Source: Haliclystus octoradiatus (Eukaryota > Cnidaria > Staurozoa > Stauromedusae > Haliclystidae). From it: a stretch of 64,000 nt of DNA. The position numbers and the translations under genes were made by a program. Shown piece by piece: positions 39,301 through 47,687 of this stretch. The stretch spans positions 24,998,349 to 25,062,348 of the forward strand of contig OU744451.1 in assembly GCA_916610825.1 (NCBI GenBank). The letters are read 5' to 3'. The first letter of the stretch is position 1. The number at the start of each line of letters is the position of its first letter. The notes under the pieces were generated by a model. It saw nothing but the letters and a program-made list of their open reading frames with translations. It searched no databases and had not been told where the DNA came from.

Positions 39301-42300
39301 GGTTTTTAGGCGATAGCTGCGTCCTCGAGGATCAATAGAGACAATTTCTCCAATGCGATCCCAATGTTTGGTATTCTGATTTTGGATGCGGACAATATCA
39401 CCAGGAATGAATGGATCAAGGCGGCGAGCATGAAGGTCATGTTGTTGTTTTGCTTTTTCTTTTAGCGTGCTTGCTTTCTTGTCTGCAATAATAATTAGTT
39501 GCTTGATGTCATCAGTGAATTGCGATGGATGAATTGGGATTCGTGACCGAAGAGGTTTGCCAAATAAACGCTGGGCTGGACTGATACCATCACTTCTTGG
39601 TGTATTACGGTATTCCAATAGAGCTTTGTAGAAGGCTTCTGTGTTGAGGTGTCCATTTGTTGTTACTTTGGCGACAATATTTTCCATAGCTTTGACAGCA
39701 GCTTCTGCATGTCCGTTGGCTTGATGATGGTATGGTGACGACGGGTCGTGAATTATGCCCCAATCTTTGCAGAATGCTGAAAATGCATGACTTGAAAACT
39801 GCGGTCCACCATCAGACGTTAAGCGAATAGGGACACCCATGCTACAGAACCAGCTGGATAGAATATCGACGACGGTGTCTGTATCGGTGCTCTTGCCACA
39901 GTGTACAACGTGAGGCCAACCAGAGTACTTATCGGTGATGACAAGGAATTCGTGGCCATGGTGTGAGAAAATGTCTGTTGCAATCGCTTCACCAGGACGA
40001 GTTGGTGGTGTGTCTTGAATAAGTGGCTCATGTGAGTTGGATGACAGTCTTTGGGCACATTCTTCGCATGACCGAATTCGATTTGTGACTTCGTTGGTCA
40101 TATTTGGCCAAAAAATACATTGTCGAGCTCGTGCAAGAGTTCGAGTTAGACCAAGATGAGATGTGTGGAGTTCATTCAGCATAGTCGATCGAAGAGATTT
40201 TGGGATAAGAATGCGATCTTGGTAGAGGATGATTGATGATTCCAAGAGTGACAGATCGTGACGTAGTGACCAATAGGGGTGAATGCTGATGTCCAGTTTT
40301 TCCTTCTGTTGTGGGAAGCCATTAATGATCAGGTCAGCTAGCTTGAGATGTACTGCGTCATTTTCACCTGCAGATTTGACTTTGTTGAGAGTTGCGTCTG
40401 GTGGAAAGTTGGTAGCATCAGTTGATTGAAGACGAGTTTGGATGTGATTTACTTGGAAGCTTGAATCAGCATCTGTATCAATGTTGACATCGTCTGGACT
40501 TGGTTGATCAACTGGATGTCGTGAGAAGCAATCGACGACGGTGTGACTTGTACCAGCACGCCAGATAGCAGTGAATGAAAATGATGATAACTTTTCTTTG
40601 AGGCGAATGATTCTTGCACTTGGAATTTGGTGCAGACGCTTGTCATTGAGGATGGATATTAGTGGCTTGTGGTCGACAATTAGGTTAAATGATGACCCAT
40701 GTAAAAACATTTTGCACTTCTGGGTTGCCCAAACGACTGCGGCCAATTCAATTTCAGTAGCAGAGTAGCGGGACTCTGCATCAGTGACAAAGCGTGAACC
40801 ACATTGTAGGAGGCGCCAAGTTTTGTCATCTTGTTCGGACCATAGAGCATAGCCAAGTCCTTTAGATTGTGCAGCATCTGTTTCAAGTCGGAGTTGAGCT
40901 TGTGGATTGAAATGAGCAAGGATGCGTGGACTAGTTAGTTCATTGATGAGGCCTTTGAATGCATCTTGGTGGAGTTGATTCCAATAGAAAGATGTTGAAG
41001 GTGACAGTAGAGCTCGTAGTGGTGTTGCCAGTTGTGAAATTTCAGATGAAAATGATTCAAACTGTTGTACCAGACCAAGGAAAGAGCGTAGTTGCGTCAA
41101 TGATGTTGGTTGTGGAAATTCTGTCAATGCAGTAACCAGGCGAGGATTTAACGTGTAACCAGTTGAAGTAATAACATACCCACACCATTCAGCAGATGAT
41201 TGAGCAAAATGAAATTTCTTTTTATTCAAGGTGATACCATTATCAGAGCATCTCTTTAAGACGTCTTTGACTCGTTTGATGTGTGTGTCATAGTCTTTGT
41301 CGTAGATGATGACGTCTTCCACCACTTTCTGTAGGTTGTCAATGCCAGCCAATGCTTCATCTCCACGTCGGTTGTGCTCATCGCCAGCGCTGATAAGACC
41401 CATGACATTCCTTCTAAAGCGGTAACAGCCCCAGGGTGTGATGAATGTAGTGAGCGGTCTTGATTCAGTAGCCAGAGGTACTTGCCAGTAGCCATGACGG
41501 GCGTCCAAGGTAGTGAAGTATTTCATTCCAGGCGGGATGTTGGCGATCAGATCTCGTGGTGTGCGTGATGGATAACCAGGTCTTTTGACAAACCGATTTA
41601 GTGATGTGAGATCAACTGTGATTCTTGGCTCTGTAGAGTTCTTCTTTGGAACGACAACCATAGGGTGAATCCATTGTGGTGATTCGTTCAAAGGAACTTT
41701 TTCTATGATGTCCTTTGTGATCATCGAATCTAGTTGTGCTTGTACCAATTTCTGCCACTTAAACGGTATATTATACGCTTTGTATTGGCGAGTAGGTGTG
41801 GCGTCTTCGGTCAGCTCTATCTTCATTGCAGGGCCATCCATTTTCCGTAGTGGTCCTGTGTCAGTGAAAACAGAAGAGAATTCCTTTATAAGTTGTGTGG
41901 CGTCATCGTTGGAAGATTGCTGTGTTGGTAGATTGATGTGATGAGCTTCTTGGTCAGTGCTTGCCAATAGAGACACAGTGTTGACAGGAGTAGCTGCTGA
42001 TAAGTCTGGCCAGTTTTCAGGAATAAGACCCAACGCAATGCATCCTTTTTTGCTTAGTAATGGTGCATTGACAGCGTCCACCACATGAATGTCAGCAGTG
42101 TATTGATTGTTGTTAAGTTTGATTGTCAGAGAACAGCGACCAAGTGTTGATAGAGGTGTTGAATTAGCTGTAAATAGTTGATCAGTAGCTGGCTTCAACT
42201 TTAATAAAAGGTCACAGTTTAATGCCTTTAAATGTTGAACACTTAGGACGTCACATGCAGCACCAGTGTCAGGTAGCCAATGAAGGTATGAGGGTCCATG

Positions 42301-45300
42301 TTCATGTGTAGTTAGTAGCTTGATTGTATCAGTTGTATTTGACAATGCATTAAGATATACATGGTTAGTATTTGGTTGATGTGATGATCTTTTTTTTGCT
42401 TTGCAAACTGATTGATAGTGTCCTAACTTGTCACAAAATCCACATATAGCTTCTTTTGCTGGGCATTCGGCTCTTGAATGCTTTTGCTTGCCACAAAAAT
42501 AACATTTAGGTGTATGTTCATTAGAGCTGTTGTTGTCTTGACGACCAGTATTTGATTTTTCTGATTTCTTGTAAGGCTTCTTGCTTTTGATTGCTGAGAC
42601 ATTAATTGTTGAAGAGGTTGCTAACTTGTCTTGTGTTGTCTTACTTGCCTCGTGAGATGTACAAATGTCTAATGTTTTCTTTAATGTAAGCGTAGAAAAT
42701 TTTTCTGCCAGGACTTTTTGTTGCGTGTCAACATCGCGGAGGCCACATATTAGACGGTCCCGCAGTCTTTCGTCCCGCATGTTTTGTGATATTCCTGTGT
42801 CTGCGTGACATGTTTCGCATGTTAACTCAGGGGAAAACCCACAGCTTTCATCAAGCGTGCGTAGAACGGCGTAGTATTGATCTATCGTCTCATCAGGAAG
42901 TTGGTCCCTGTTGTGAAATTCTTTTCGATCAAGCAGTGGATTTCGTTTATCTCGAAGATAATGACTAAATTTGTCTATTATTGCGTCTGTATCATCGATA
43001 TCGTTGACCAAGATTACTTTGGCTGTCCACAACTTTGACCAATCGTCGTGAATTGCAGATCTTAGTATGCCTCTTCGAGCAGCGAGATTGCAGTCTGTTG
43101 ACAAACGTGTCGCAGCAGCGTAACCTGAAAATCGTTCTTCCCAATCACGAAAATCGGCAATAGTTATCTTCGAAGGACTTTTTAATGTTGGTATGTCCAT
43201 TCTTTTGGCTGAACCCGAGTGAGATTCGTTATTTCTGTGTTTTGAAGTTGCTTTAGCGACGGATTGCAGAGCGGCGGTAAAAGCTTGTTGTTGTTGCTGT
43301 AAAATGGCGTTAAACCATGGCGGAATATCTCCTGAAGGTAGATTAATAGAAGATGCCAAAGGTATTATTGGATCGTGAGAATCAGAATTATCAGAGAATT
43401 CTTCATCACCAGCAGTGCTTGTGGAAGCTTTTTCATTCTGACGTGTCTCCATTGGCATAATGTAAACAACACGAACAGTAAGATGAATGAAAAATATGAA
43501 CCAATAAATATACCAAACGAAGACGAAGGTATAAATAACAAATCAACAATAACAATCCCAAAGTTCGAATAATCGCAGCGCCATGTAGTATTATGTGAAT
43601 AAGCTAGAACTTGAGACGAGAGAATAAACGTTGTTGATCACAGAACAGTATATTAGAATCTAAACTAAAACTATAAATGACACGATTATGTTTACAGGAA
43701 GTATATCAATATTGTAATGTAAATAAGTTGTAATAGCACACTGTGCTTTGCTGTAACCAGCAGTAAACATGAACCTTGTCCGGTAAATACAGCTTGGATG
43801 ATTAATACATGTTAAATCTGAGCAAACTCTGAAATTTTGATGTCTAATTGTTACAAAAGCAGCGATATTCCTACTTACAAAATTGGGATATTTCAGTGAA
43901 AATTTGATAAAATAATTAAGCGGATTTGATTCGAAATTGAGTGATGCACAACAAACCTGTTAAATACAATCATATTTACTTTAAAAGTAGCTCGAAATAA
44001 ACCGGCTCATCTATTCTTTTATTTTCTAGCAACAATATCGGGTCAAAACACTGCTTTTCCCGCCACTTTGGGAGCATGTGTCAGCCATTATGGATCCCCA
44101 TAGGTGCTACGTTTTAAGCCCGTTTTCGAACGTCATCAGCAGTCTATATCTATTATGTCTATGAATGCGCATTTCTATTTAGACGCGCAATTTCTGAATT
44201 TTTAGTAAAGTCCAAGTTTTATAAAGAAGGTAAATCCTTAGGTACTTTACTGTAGTTTTCATCAATTATCATAAACTGCTTCTTTTTAATGTTTTCGTAA
44301 GTGTATGTTACACCAAAAACACTTTTGAAGCTTTGAAATTGAAGAATCAGCGAAAAAAAGTCAAAACTATTTCAACCCGAATGAAGACTTGAACCCACGA
44401 TCTTAATAAAACAGAATGTGGACGGACTAACCACTCGGCCATCGCAACGTTATAGCCAGGTGTAAAATTTATTACCAATTCTAGACGCGCAAAATTCACG
44501 TTTTCAGACGCACTGTCTCGAGCTTCTAAAACCATATTTGGAACGTATTTTACAAACTTTGCAGTTCGTTTAGGCCTACAGCTAGGTTTTTATTTGAAAT
44601 GCTATATTTTTGAGGCTCGAAGCCTCGAATTAACACGTACTGCAAAATGCGAGCTACATTTTTGCTGTTTTTAGGCTACATATTAAGTACAATAATAAAA
44701 TATTCAGCCCCATCGAGATTCAAACTTCTATTCTGCGGTGCAGATGATATCGCAACCCAACAATGAACATAAAACATCAGCATTCTGGATCTTCTTGGGA
44801 GCATAATGAAGTATCAGCGGCTTTCCCAGGGGGGTGACCCCCGGGAAACAACCCATACAAAAGCCCATTTAACCCCCTGGGGTATGGGGGCAATAATTTT
44901 CAATAATCCCCCCTCCCCCAGGGACAATAAAGTACCGAAAATGATAATTTTTTCAACTTTTCTTACAAAAGATTCAACTGCAATACACAGAGAAATACAC
45001 AATTGTACAAAATTGATGTTTTAACTTTATGAATATATCAAGATTCCATGCATTGGAGATAGGCATATTCGAGTATTAAAGATTAGATGCAAAGCCAGAA
45101 AGGGCAATTGAAACGTTTTGGTTAAGGTTTTGCTCAACAAACAACATCTTCACATGAGAAATACGAATGAAGAAACAAGATGCATTCAGTACATAGCATC
45201 ATGATAACATAATTGCGGACAATTTTGAAGAAACGGCTGAACAGCATTACATATCCCGTGGGTTATCCCCTGGGGTGATTTTCTGCTGATACTCGCATAT

Positions 45301-45499
45301 ATTCTACAGAAATCATCTTGTCTCCAGCCGAAATGAAAAGTTTTGTATTCACTTACGTCTCTTCATTTTTGAAACCAAAATCCGTTATATCAGCCTGCGA
45401 CAGACTGCAAAGAGATGGAAAGTCACCTTCGGGAAATTGCACATCACTCAACTTGCTAGAATTGAAATCACCTAAATCCACTTCGCAGACACTCTCCAT
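21386..45499 (-). CDS. CEP192: CEP192/SPD-2 centrosome scaffold, 40 coding exons
   Basis: Pericentriolar scaffold recruiting PLK4, Aurora A and PLK1 for centriole duplication and spindle assembly. Exons: 45357-45499, 37784-37946, 37582-37696, 37438-37500, 37302-37340, 36865-36923, 36555-36734, 35509-36474, 34693-34764, 34460-34615, 34245-34373, 33945-34070, 32995-33055, 32842-32913, 32551-32624, 32301-32459, 31659-31711, 31474-31572, 30189-30251, 30027-30108, 29062-29127, 28861-28965, 28412-28495, 27623-27698, 27440-27528, 26879-26970, 26492-26589, 26194-26349, 25834-25911, 25702-25759, 25553-25618, 24724-24832, 24348-24546, 23430-23605, 23105-23164, 22962-23018, 22765-22880, 22549-22684, 21624-21682, 21386-21527. 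They total 4896 nt, 1631 residues, all phases agreeing. Landmarks: acidic DDDDDD...LGKLAI (PLK4-binding-like), SQYFSAKSEALGDGL (Aurora-A region), NPGNRWIECI, then ASH/PapD-like beta repeats to the C-terminus. Shorter than human (about 2500), mostly N-terminally. Confidence 0.9.
21819..21933. mobile_element. GTTCATGAAC-palindrome MITE, 115 bp
   Basis: Ends CCCCTGCGAAAACAGTTCAG and inverted CTGAACTGTTTTTCGCAGGGG. The interior repeats the palindrome GTTCATGAAC. The related copy at 31863-32071 has CCCTGCAAAAAA ends. Confidence 0.7.
23185..23361. mobile_element. pogo/Tc1-like MITE, 177 bp, TA duplication
   Basis: Flanked by TA dinucleotides (23183-23184, 23362-23363). Ends CAGTCAAACCTGTTATAACG and inverted CAGCGAAACCTGTATATAACG. 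A TA target and CAGT..AACCT ends point to the Tc1/mariner-pogo group. Lies in a CEP192 intron. Confidence 0.8.
24152..24328. mobile_element. pogo/Tc1-like MITE, 177 bp
   Basis: Same family as 23185-23361, in the opposite orientation and about 800 bp away. Ends CAATGAAACCTGTATATAAC and CAGTCAAACCTGTTATAACG (inverted), flanked by TA. Confidence 0.8.
25185..25389. mobile_element. 205-bp MITE (TAAAGGGGC...GACCGGC)
   Basis: Left end TAAAGGGGCAAAATTGACCG and right end, inverted, TAAAGGAGCAAAAATGACCG. Flanking 8-mers ACAATGTT (25177-25184) and ACAATGAA (25390-25397) match at six of eight bases, compatible with an aged 8-bp duplication. The TGACCGGC core also occurs in the element at 18846-19992. 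Confidence 0.65.
26030..26175. mobile_element. Short inverted-repeat element (CTTAAAGGCATAAAA)
   Basis: CTTAAAGGCATAAAATC at 26030 is inverted at 26159-26174 (GGTTTTATGCCTTTAAG). About 145 bp, no target duplication seen. Lies in a CEP192 intron. Confidence 0.55.
26378..26464. repeat. AT/GATATA microsatellite with CATAGACATAATAG seed
   Basis: TA and AGATAT runs surround a CATAGACATAATAGATATAG string identical to the end of the transposon at 38400-44163. Confidence 0.6.
26973..27351. repeat. (AAAAG)n pentanucleotide repeat, ~380 bp
   Basis: AAAAT units followed by about 70 AAAAG units, with a single AAAAT interruption near 27195. On the minus strand this is (CTTTT)n and abuts the acceptor of the CEP192 exon 26879-26970, so it forms that site's polypyrimidine tract. 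Confidence 0.97.
28060..28275. repeat. TTCATGAA palindrome cluster
   Basis: At least five spaced GTTCATGAAG/GTTCATGAAC strings with GAGCAATTTCACGTTCATGA spacers. The same sequence vocabulary occurs in the MITEs at 21819 and 31863, but this copy lacks clear termini. Confidence 0.6.
29179..29997. repeat. MITE-derived satellite, ~97-bp unit with three-unit higher order
   Basis: Eight tandem units each beginning CAGTRAA(A/T)C(C/A)TGTATATAA and ending TTGATTCAATA. They derive from one half of the pogo/Tc1-like MITE; the final stretch returns to the other MITE end (CAGGTTTGACTGTCA). Units 1, 2, 3 resemble units 4, 5, 6 in order. Lies in a CEP192 intron. Confidence 0.85.
31105..31309 (-). repeat. 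tRNA-derived SINE
   Basis: On the minus strand: A box TGGTGTAGTGGGTAGGGCG, B box GGGTTCAATCCC, then the body GGCGTCAGGAAGGGCATCCG, a tail motif common to animal SINEs. A diverged tail of the same family lies at 4005-4105. Confidence 0.75.
31863..32071. mobile_element. GTTCATGAAC-palindrome MITE, ~209 bp
   Basis: Ends CCCTGCAAAAAA and inverted TTTTTTGCAGGG, with many GTTCATGAAC repeats inside. Sister of 21819-21933. Lies in a CEP192 intron. Confidence 0.7.
37103..37280. mobile_element. pogo/Tc1-like MITE, degraded right end
   Basis: Starts TA|CAGTGAAACCTGTATATAAC and ends AACAGGTTTGAC|TA. Same family as 23185-23361. Confidence 0.75.
38903..39059 (-). repeat. 3' LTR of the gypsy element
   Basis: 157 bp, beginning TGTGCTATTACAAC on the minus strand. 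Same sequence as the 5' LTR. Confidence 0.93.
39106..43458 (-). CDS. Gag-Pol polyprotein of the gypsy element
   Basis: One 1450-codon ORF with no internal frameshift. In order: Gag-like region; two zinc knuckles (CYFCGKQKHSRAEC and CGFCDKLGHYQSVC); aspartic protease with DTGAA; reverse transcriptase with TLDARHGYWQV and the catalytic-loop segment VVEDVIIYD; RNase H with ETDAAQ; integrase with an HHCC zinc motif (HTSHLGL...CEEC) and the D, D, E triad regions (ATDIF, TSDGGPQF, NGHAEA); and a C-terminal basic tail. The order protease-RT-RNase H-integrase is that of Ty3/gypsy. The RT loop normally has two adjacent aspartates; here the first is glutamate, so polymerase activity is doubtful despite the intact frame. 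Confidence 0.95.
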   Translation of the reverse strand: MPMETRQNEKASTSTAGDEEFSDNSDSHDPIIPLASSINLPSGDIPPWFNAILQQQQQAFTAALQSVAKATSKHRNNESHSGSAKRMDIPTLKSPSKITIADFRDWEERFSGYAAATRLSTDCNLAARRGILRSAIHDDWSKLWTAKVILVNDIDDTDAIIDKFSHYLRDKRNPLLDRKEFHNRDQLPDETIDQYYAVLRTLDESCGFSPELTCETCHADTGISQNMRDERLRDRLICGLRDVDTQQKVLAEKFSTLTLKKTLDICTSHEASKTTQDKLATSSTINVSAIKSKKPYKKSEKSNTGRQDNNSSNEHTPKCYFCGKQKHSRAECPAKEAICGFCDKLGHYQSVCKAKKRSSHQPNTNHVYLNALSNTTDTIKLLTTHEHGPSYLHWLPDTGAACDVLSVQHLKALNCDLLLKLKPATDQLFTANSTPLSTLGRCSLTIKLNNNQYTADIHVVDAVNAPLLSKKGCIALGLIPENWPDLSAATPVNTVSLLASTDQEAHHINLPTQQSSNDDATQLIKEFSSVFTDTGPLRKMDGPAMKIELTEDATPTRQYKAYNIPFKWQKLVQAQLDSMITKDIIEKVPLNESPQWIHPMVVVPKKNSTEPRITVDLTSLNRFVKRPGYPSRTPRDLIANIPPGMKYFTTLDARHGYWQVPLATESRPLTTFITPWGCYRFRRNVMGLISAGDEHNRRGDEALAGIDNLQKVVEDVIIYDKDYDTHIKRVKDVLKRCSDNGITLNKKKFHFAQSSAEWCGYVITSTGYTLNPRLVTALTEFPQPTSLTQLRSFLGLVQQFESFSSEISQLATPLRALLSPSTSFYWNQLHQDAFKGLINELTSPRILAHFNPQAQLRLETDAAQSKGLGYALWSEQDDKTWRLLQCGSRFVTDAESRYSATEIELAAVVWATQKCKMFLHGSSFNLIVDHKPLISILNDKRLHQIPSARIIRLKEKLSSFSFTAIWRAGTSHTVVDCFSRHPVDQPSPDDVNIDTDADSSFQVNHIQTRLQSTDATNFPPDATLNKVKSAGENDAVHLKLADLIINGFPQQKEKLDISIHPYWSLRHDLSLLESSIILYQDRILIPKSLRSTMLNELHTSHLGLTRTLARARQCIFWPNMTNEVTNRIRSCEECAQRLSSNSHEPLIQDTPPTRPGEAIATDIFSHHGHEFLVITDKYSGWPHVVHCGKSTDTDTVVDILSSWFCSMGVPIRLTSDGGPQFSSHAFSAFCKDWGIIHDPSSPYHHQANGHAEAAVKAMENIVAKVTTNGHLNTEAFYKALLEYRNTPRSDGISPAQRLFGKPLRSRIPIHPSQFTDDIKQLIIIADKKASTLKEKAKQQHDLHARRLDPFIPGDIVRIQNQNTKHWDRIGEIVSIDPRGRSYRLKTESGRLYWRNRRQLRRYYGPSTSTTAAASTTPEEEEPSTNTSSASLHSPPRRSTRKKNKTNKLNL
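43584..43740 (-). repeat. 5' LTR of the gypsy element
   Basis: 157 bp. The adjoining minus-strand sequence below 43584 is the primer-binding site TGGCGCTGCGATTA. Confidence 0.93.
44378..44452 (-). repeat. tRNA-like sequence (Ser/Leu-type A box)
   Basis: Minus strand: A box TGGCCGAGTGGTTA and B box GGGTTCAAGTC, with a gap resembling a long variable arm. Acceptor and T stems do not pair, so it is a pseudogene or SINE head. Confidence 0.4.
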
Positions 45500-46393
45500 A
45501 GCTTCTTAATTCTCCATTTATTAGAAAGCGTTGCAAGAAAACATTGAAATTGTAGTATTTGTAATCATTCGGTTCTTTCTTACAAAGTTTTTAGTCATGT
45601 AAATAATGAAAATAAGATTAAAATCAGTTTATAATAACTGAGTTTGATATTTAGAATGGCGATTTGCGCGGTCTCTCATTTTGGGTCTCGTTTGTTTTTC
45701 AACTTCGCGCCAGCACGGTAGTGAGATCGTGGAATTACACGAGGCTGCTAATCCTTCTTGGTCTTTTCAGATTCTTAAGTCGATTTAAAGCCAATCCGAA
45801 TCTACGTGATTGACTCGATCGTATATACGATTTAATTAACAATTTATTAGACAACTGTCAATTTGTAAGACAGAAGAGGAAGAAATTTACATCTACGCTT
45901 GCAATTCAGATCTTATAGTCATTGCTTTCCGATTGGAACGCAATTTTTTTTAATTCAAGCTACACATATCGATTGATGAGTTGGGCTTCGTACAGATTGA
46001 CGAAGCAACAGTTTCAAACAGAGGATTTACTATAGCAAAATCGTATATGAAAATTAAGAACTTCATAATTTTGCATAATTATAGTCAATTGCTTTGAATT
46101 CACTAATGCAATACAAAAGCGTAGGAGTACACAACGTTCGTATTTTATATGTAATAAAATGGCATTGCAATAATTAACTTTTATTTATCTAAAATAGAAG
46201 GTAACATCTTGATAAGTAAAACAACTGAATCAATACTCTGCATCAAATTAAACGGGATTTAGCTGATAGCCACTTCATTGTCTGTATTGAAAACATTGAG
46301 TAACCTATCCATATATTTGCCATTGCTTACAAAACCTATTGCATTAACAAATTGGCCGACACCTTCATTGTGTTGACACATTCGGAGTATCTT
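45500..46393. other. CEP192 to SIX intergenic region
   Basis: About 0.9 kb, AT-rich, no repeats recognised. It should hold the CEP192 promoter and the end of the SIX transcript (both on minus). No motif I can assign. Confidence 0.4.
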
Positions 46394-47215
46394 CTATTTG
46401 CCATTCAGAACATACAAACGATACATAGATATCCGGTAACAATCGCTGAATATTCTCTTTTATTAGTTCATAGCGGGTTGCTGTCATTCAGATATATATT
46501 ATAGATACTATAGATTGCGCTGATTTCAGTCTAATTGCAAAATGTAGCCGTTGATCTATAAAAGTAAATACAGACAATTACCAATATTATAATTCCATGT
46601 AGTAATATAATTATTACATACTATAACCATGTAATAATTATACATAACAAACCTGTTATAGTCTGTTCTAGACCTTGATGCTCTCATTCTTTGCCGTTTA
46701 TTTTTAAACCAATTGCTAACTTGCGTCACTGACAGTTCTGTTAATTTTGCCATTTCATATTTATCGCTTGACGATGGATAGGGATTCTTTGAGTAGGCTT
46801 CTAGTAGCGTTGTTCTTGCTGTCTCTTTGAAACAATACGTTGTGTGTTCTCCATCCCATATAGTTCTAGGTAAGGGATACTTCCGACGTACACGATACTT
46901 TCCCACGGCACCGAGGCATCTGCCCTTCTCCTGTTCCGCTTCAATGTAATGAGCTGTACGCCATAACACTTGCAGCCTTTCGTGTTGACGATGACTGAAT
47001 GTATTATTTTCTAGAATGGAATACATGTTGTTATAGCTACCCTCGTAGAAAGCAACTACTGCCTTTGAAACTAAAACCACTTCTAAGCTTTGAACTTCCC
47101 CGTCTTCTGGAATGGCCCAAAGAAACCTTGACAATCGGTGGAACTGCCCCGTATCAAGCAAAGTCTCACAGACAACTGCAATTCGATTAACCATCTCTGG
47201 ATTGCCAAAAGACAT
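46394..47215 (-). CDS. SIX-family homeobox transcription factor
   Basis: Exon 1, 46653-47215, encodes a SIX domain from the N-terminus ([20 protein letters not shown] ... [11 protein letters not shown]) followed by a SIX-type homeodomain: [20 protein letters not shown] ... [13 protein letters not shown]. The pairing of these two domains is unique to SIX proteins. KYRVRRK and the GAVGKY junction are closest to Six1/2, but the helices are diverged (KNKRQRMR instead of KNRRQRDR), so the subgroup is uncertain. The donor is GTTTGT at 46652. A possible last exon, 46394-46445, is in phase and ends the protein at 204 residues; this is short for the family, and that exon is a weak call. Role inferred: developmental DNA-binding regulator acting with Eya. 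Confidence 0.85.
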
Positions 47216-47687
47216 TATAATTAGAGTCTGTTAAGTTGACTGAACGGCCTTTGAATCAATGATGCTTCACCAGACATTCGCCAATTCGTAGAGAACAGAA
47301 ATAAGAGATTAATTCTAATGGATTGTCATCATTACAAGCAAATAAGTAGGTTGAATCTATTCAAATAGTTTAAAACATCGATATTTAACAACAAACACGA
47401 CTTTATTGTATATGTTGACATTTTTGAAAGTTTATTCCTGTGTTATGCTACTAAGTTGACCTCCAGCAATCACTAACTCAAGTGGTGCAAAACAGCTCAG
47501 CCAAACAGATTTACTCATAAAGATAACATAGTGATGAAAATCATCTATACATGTTTATGTACAGTTATTAGATTATGTTGACTCTATTAATAAAGTTATT
47601 AATTAATATCATTGATCACATATATTTTAATTATCAATCATGTATTAGAAAACGACGCAGTCATTCGCTCGATCTTGGACCACGTGA
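47216..47687. promoter_or_regulatory. Short upstream region of the SIX gene
   Basis: Only 472 bp separate the SIX start codon from the NFS1 stop on the same strand, so the proximal SIX promoter must lie here or inside NFS1. No specific binding sites are claimed. Confidence 0.35.

Larger units (their letters stand above)
38903..43740 (-). mobile_element. Ty3/gypsy LTR retrotransposon, structurally complete
   Basis: Two 157-bp LTRs (38903-39059, 43584-43740) beginning TG and ending CA, identical by eye. The 5-bp target duplication CTGTG is at 38898-38902 and 43741-43745. Reading the minus strand, a primer-binding site starting TGGCGCTGCGATTA directly follows the 5' LTR, and a purine tract AGAAAGGG precedes the 3' LTR. 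A single gag-pol ORF fills the interior. Identical LTRs indicate recent insertion. It interrupts the inverted-repeat element 38400-44163. Confidence 0.95.
38400..44163. mobile_element. hAT-like inverted-repeat element split by a gypsy retrotransposon
   Basis: The ends CATAGACATAATAGATATAG (38400 on) and its inverted copy (to 44163) are nearly identical for about 30 bp, with weaker similarity further in (ACACATGC, CCAAA). The 8-bp direct repeat AATGCGCA flanks it exactly at 38392-38399 and 44164-44171. An 8-bp duplication suggests hAT. Without the retrotransposon it is about 0.9 kb with no transposase. Located in CEP192 intron 1. Confidence 0.8.

Noticed and set aside
44700-44765. Another tRNA-like B box (GTTTGAATCTC on minus)
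   Set aside because: No A box at a suitable distance.
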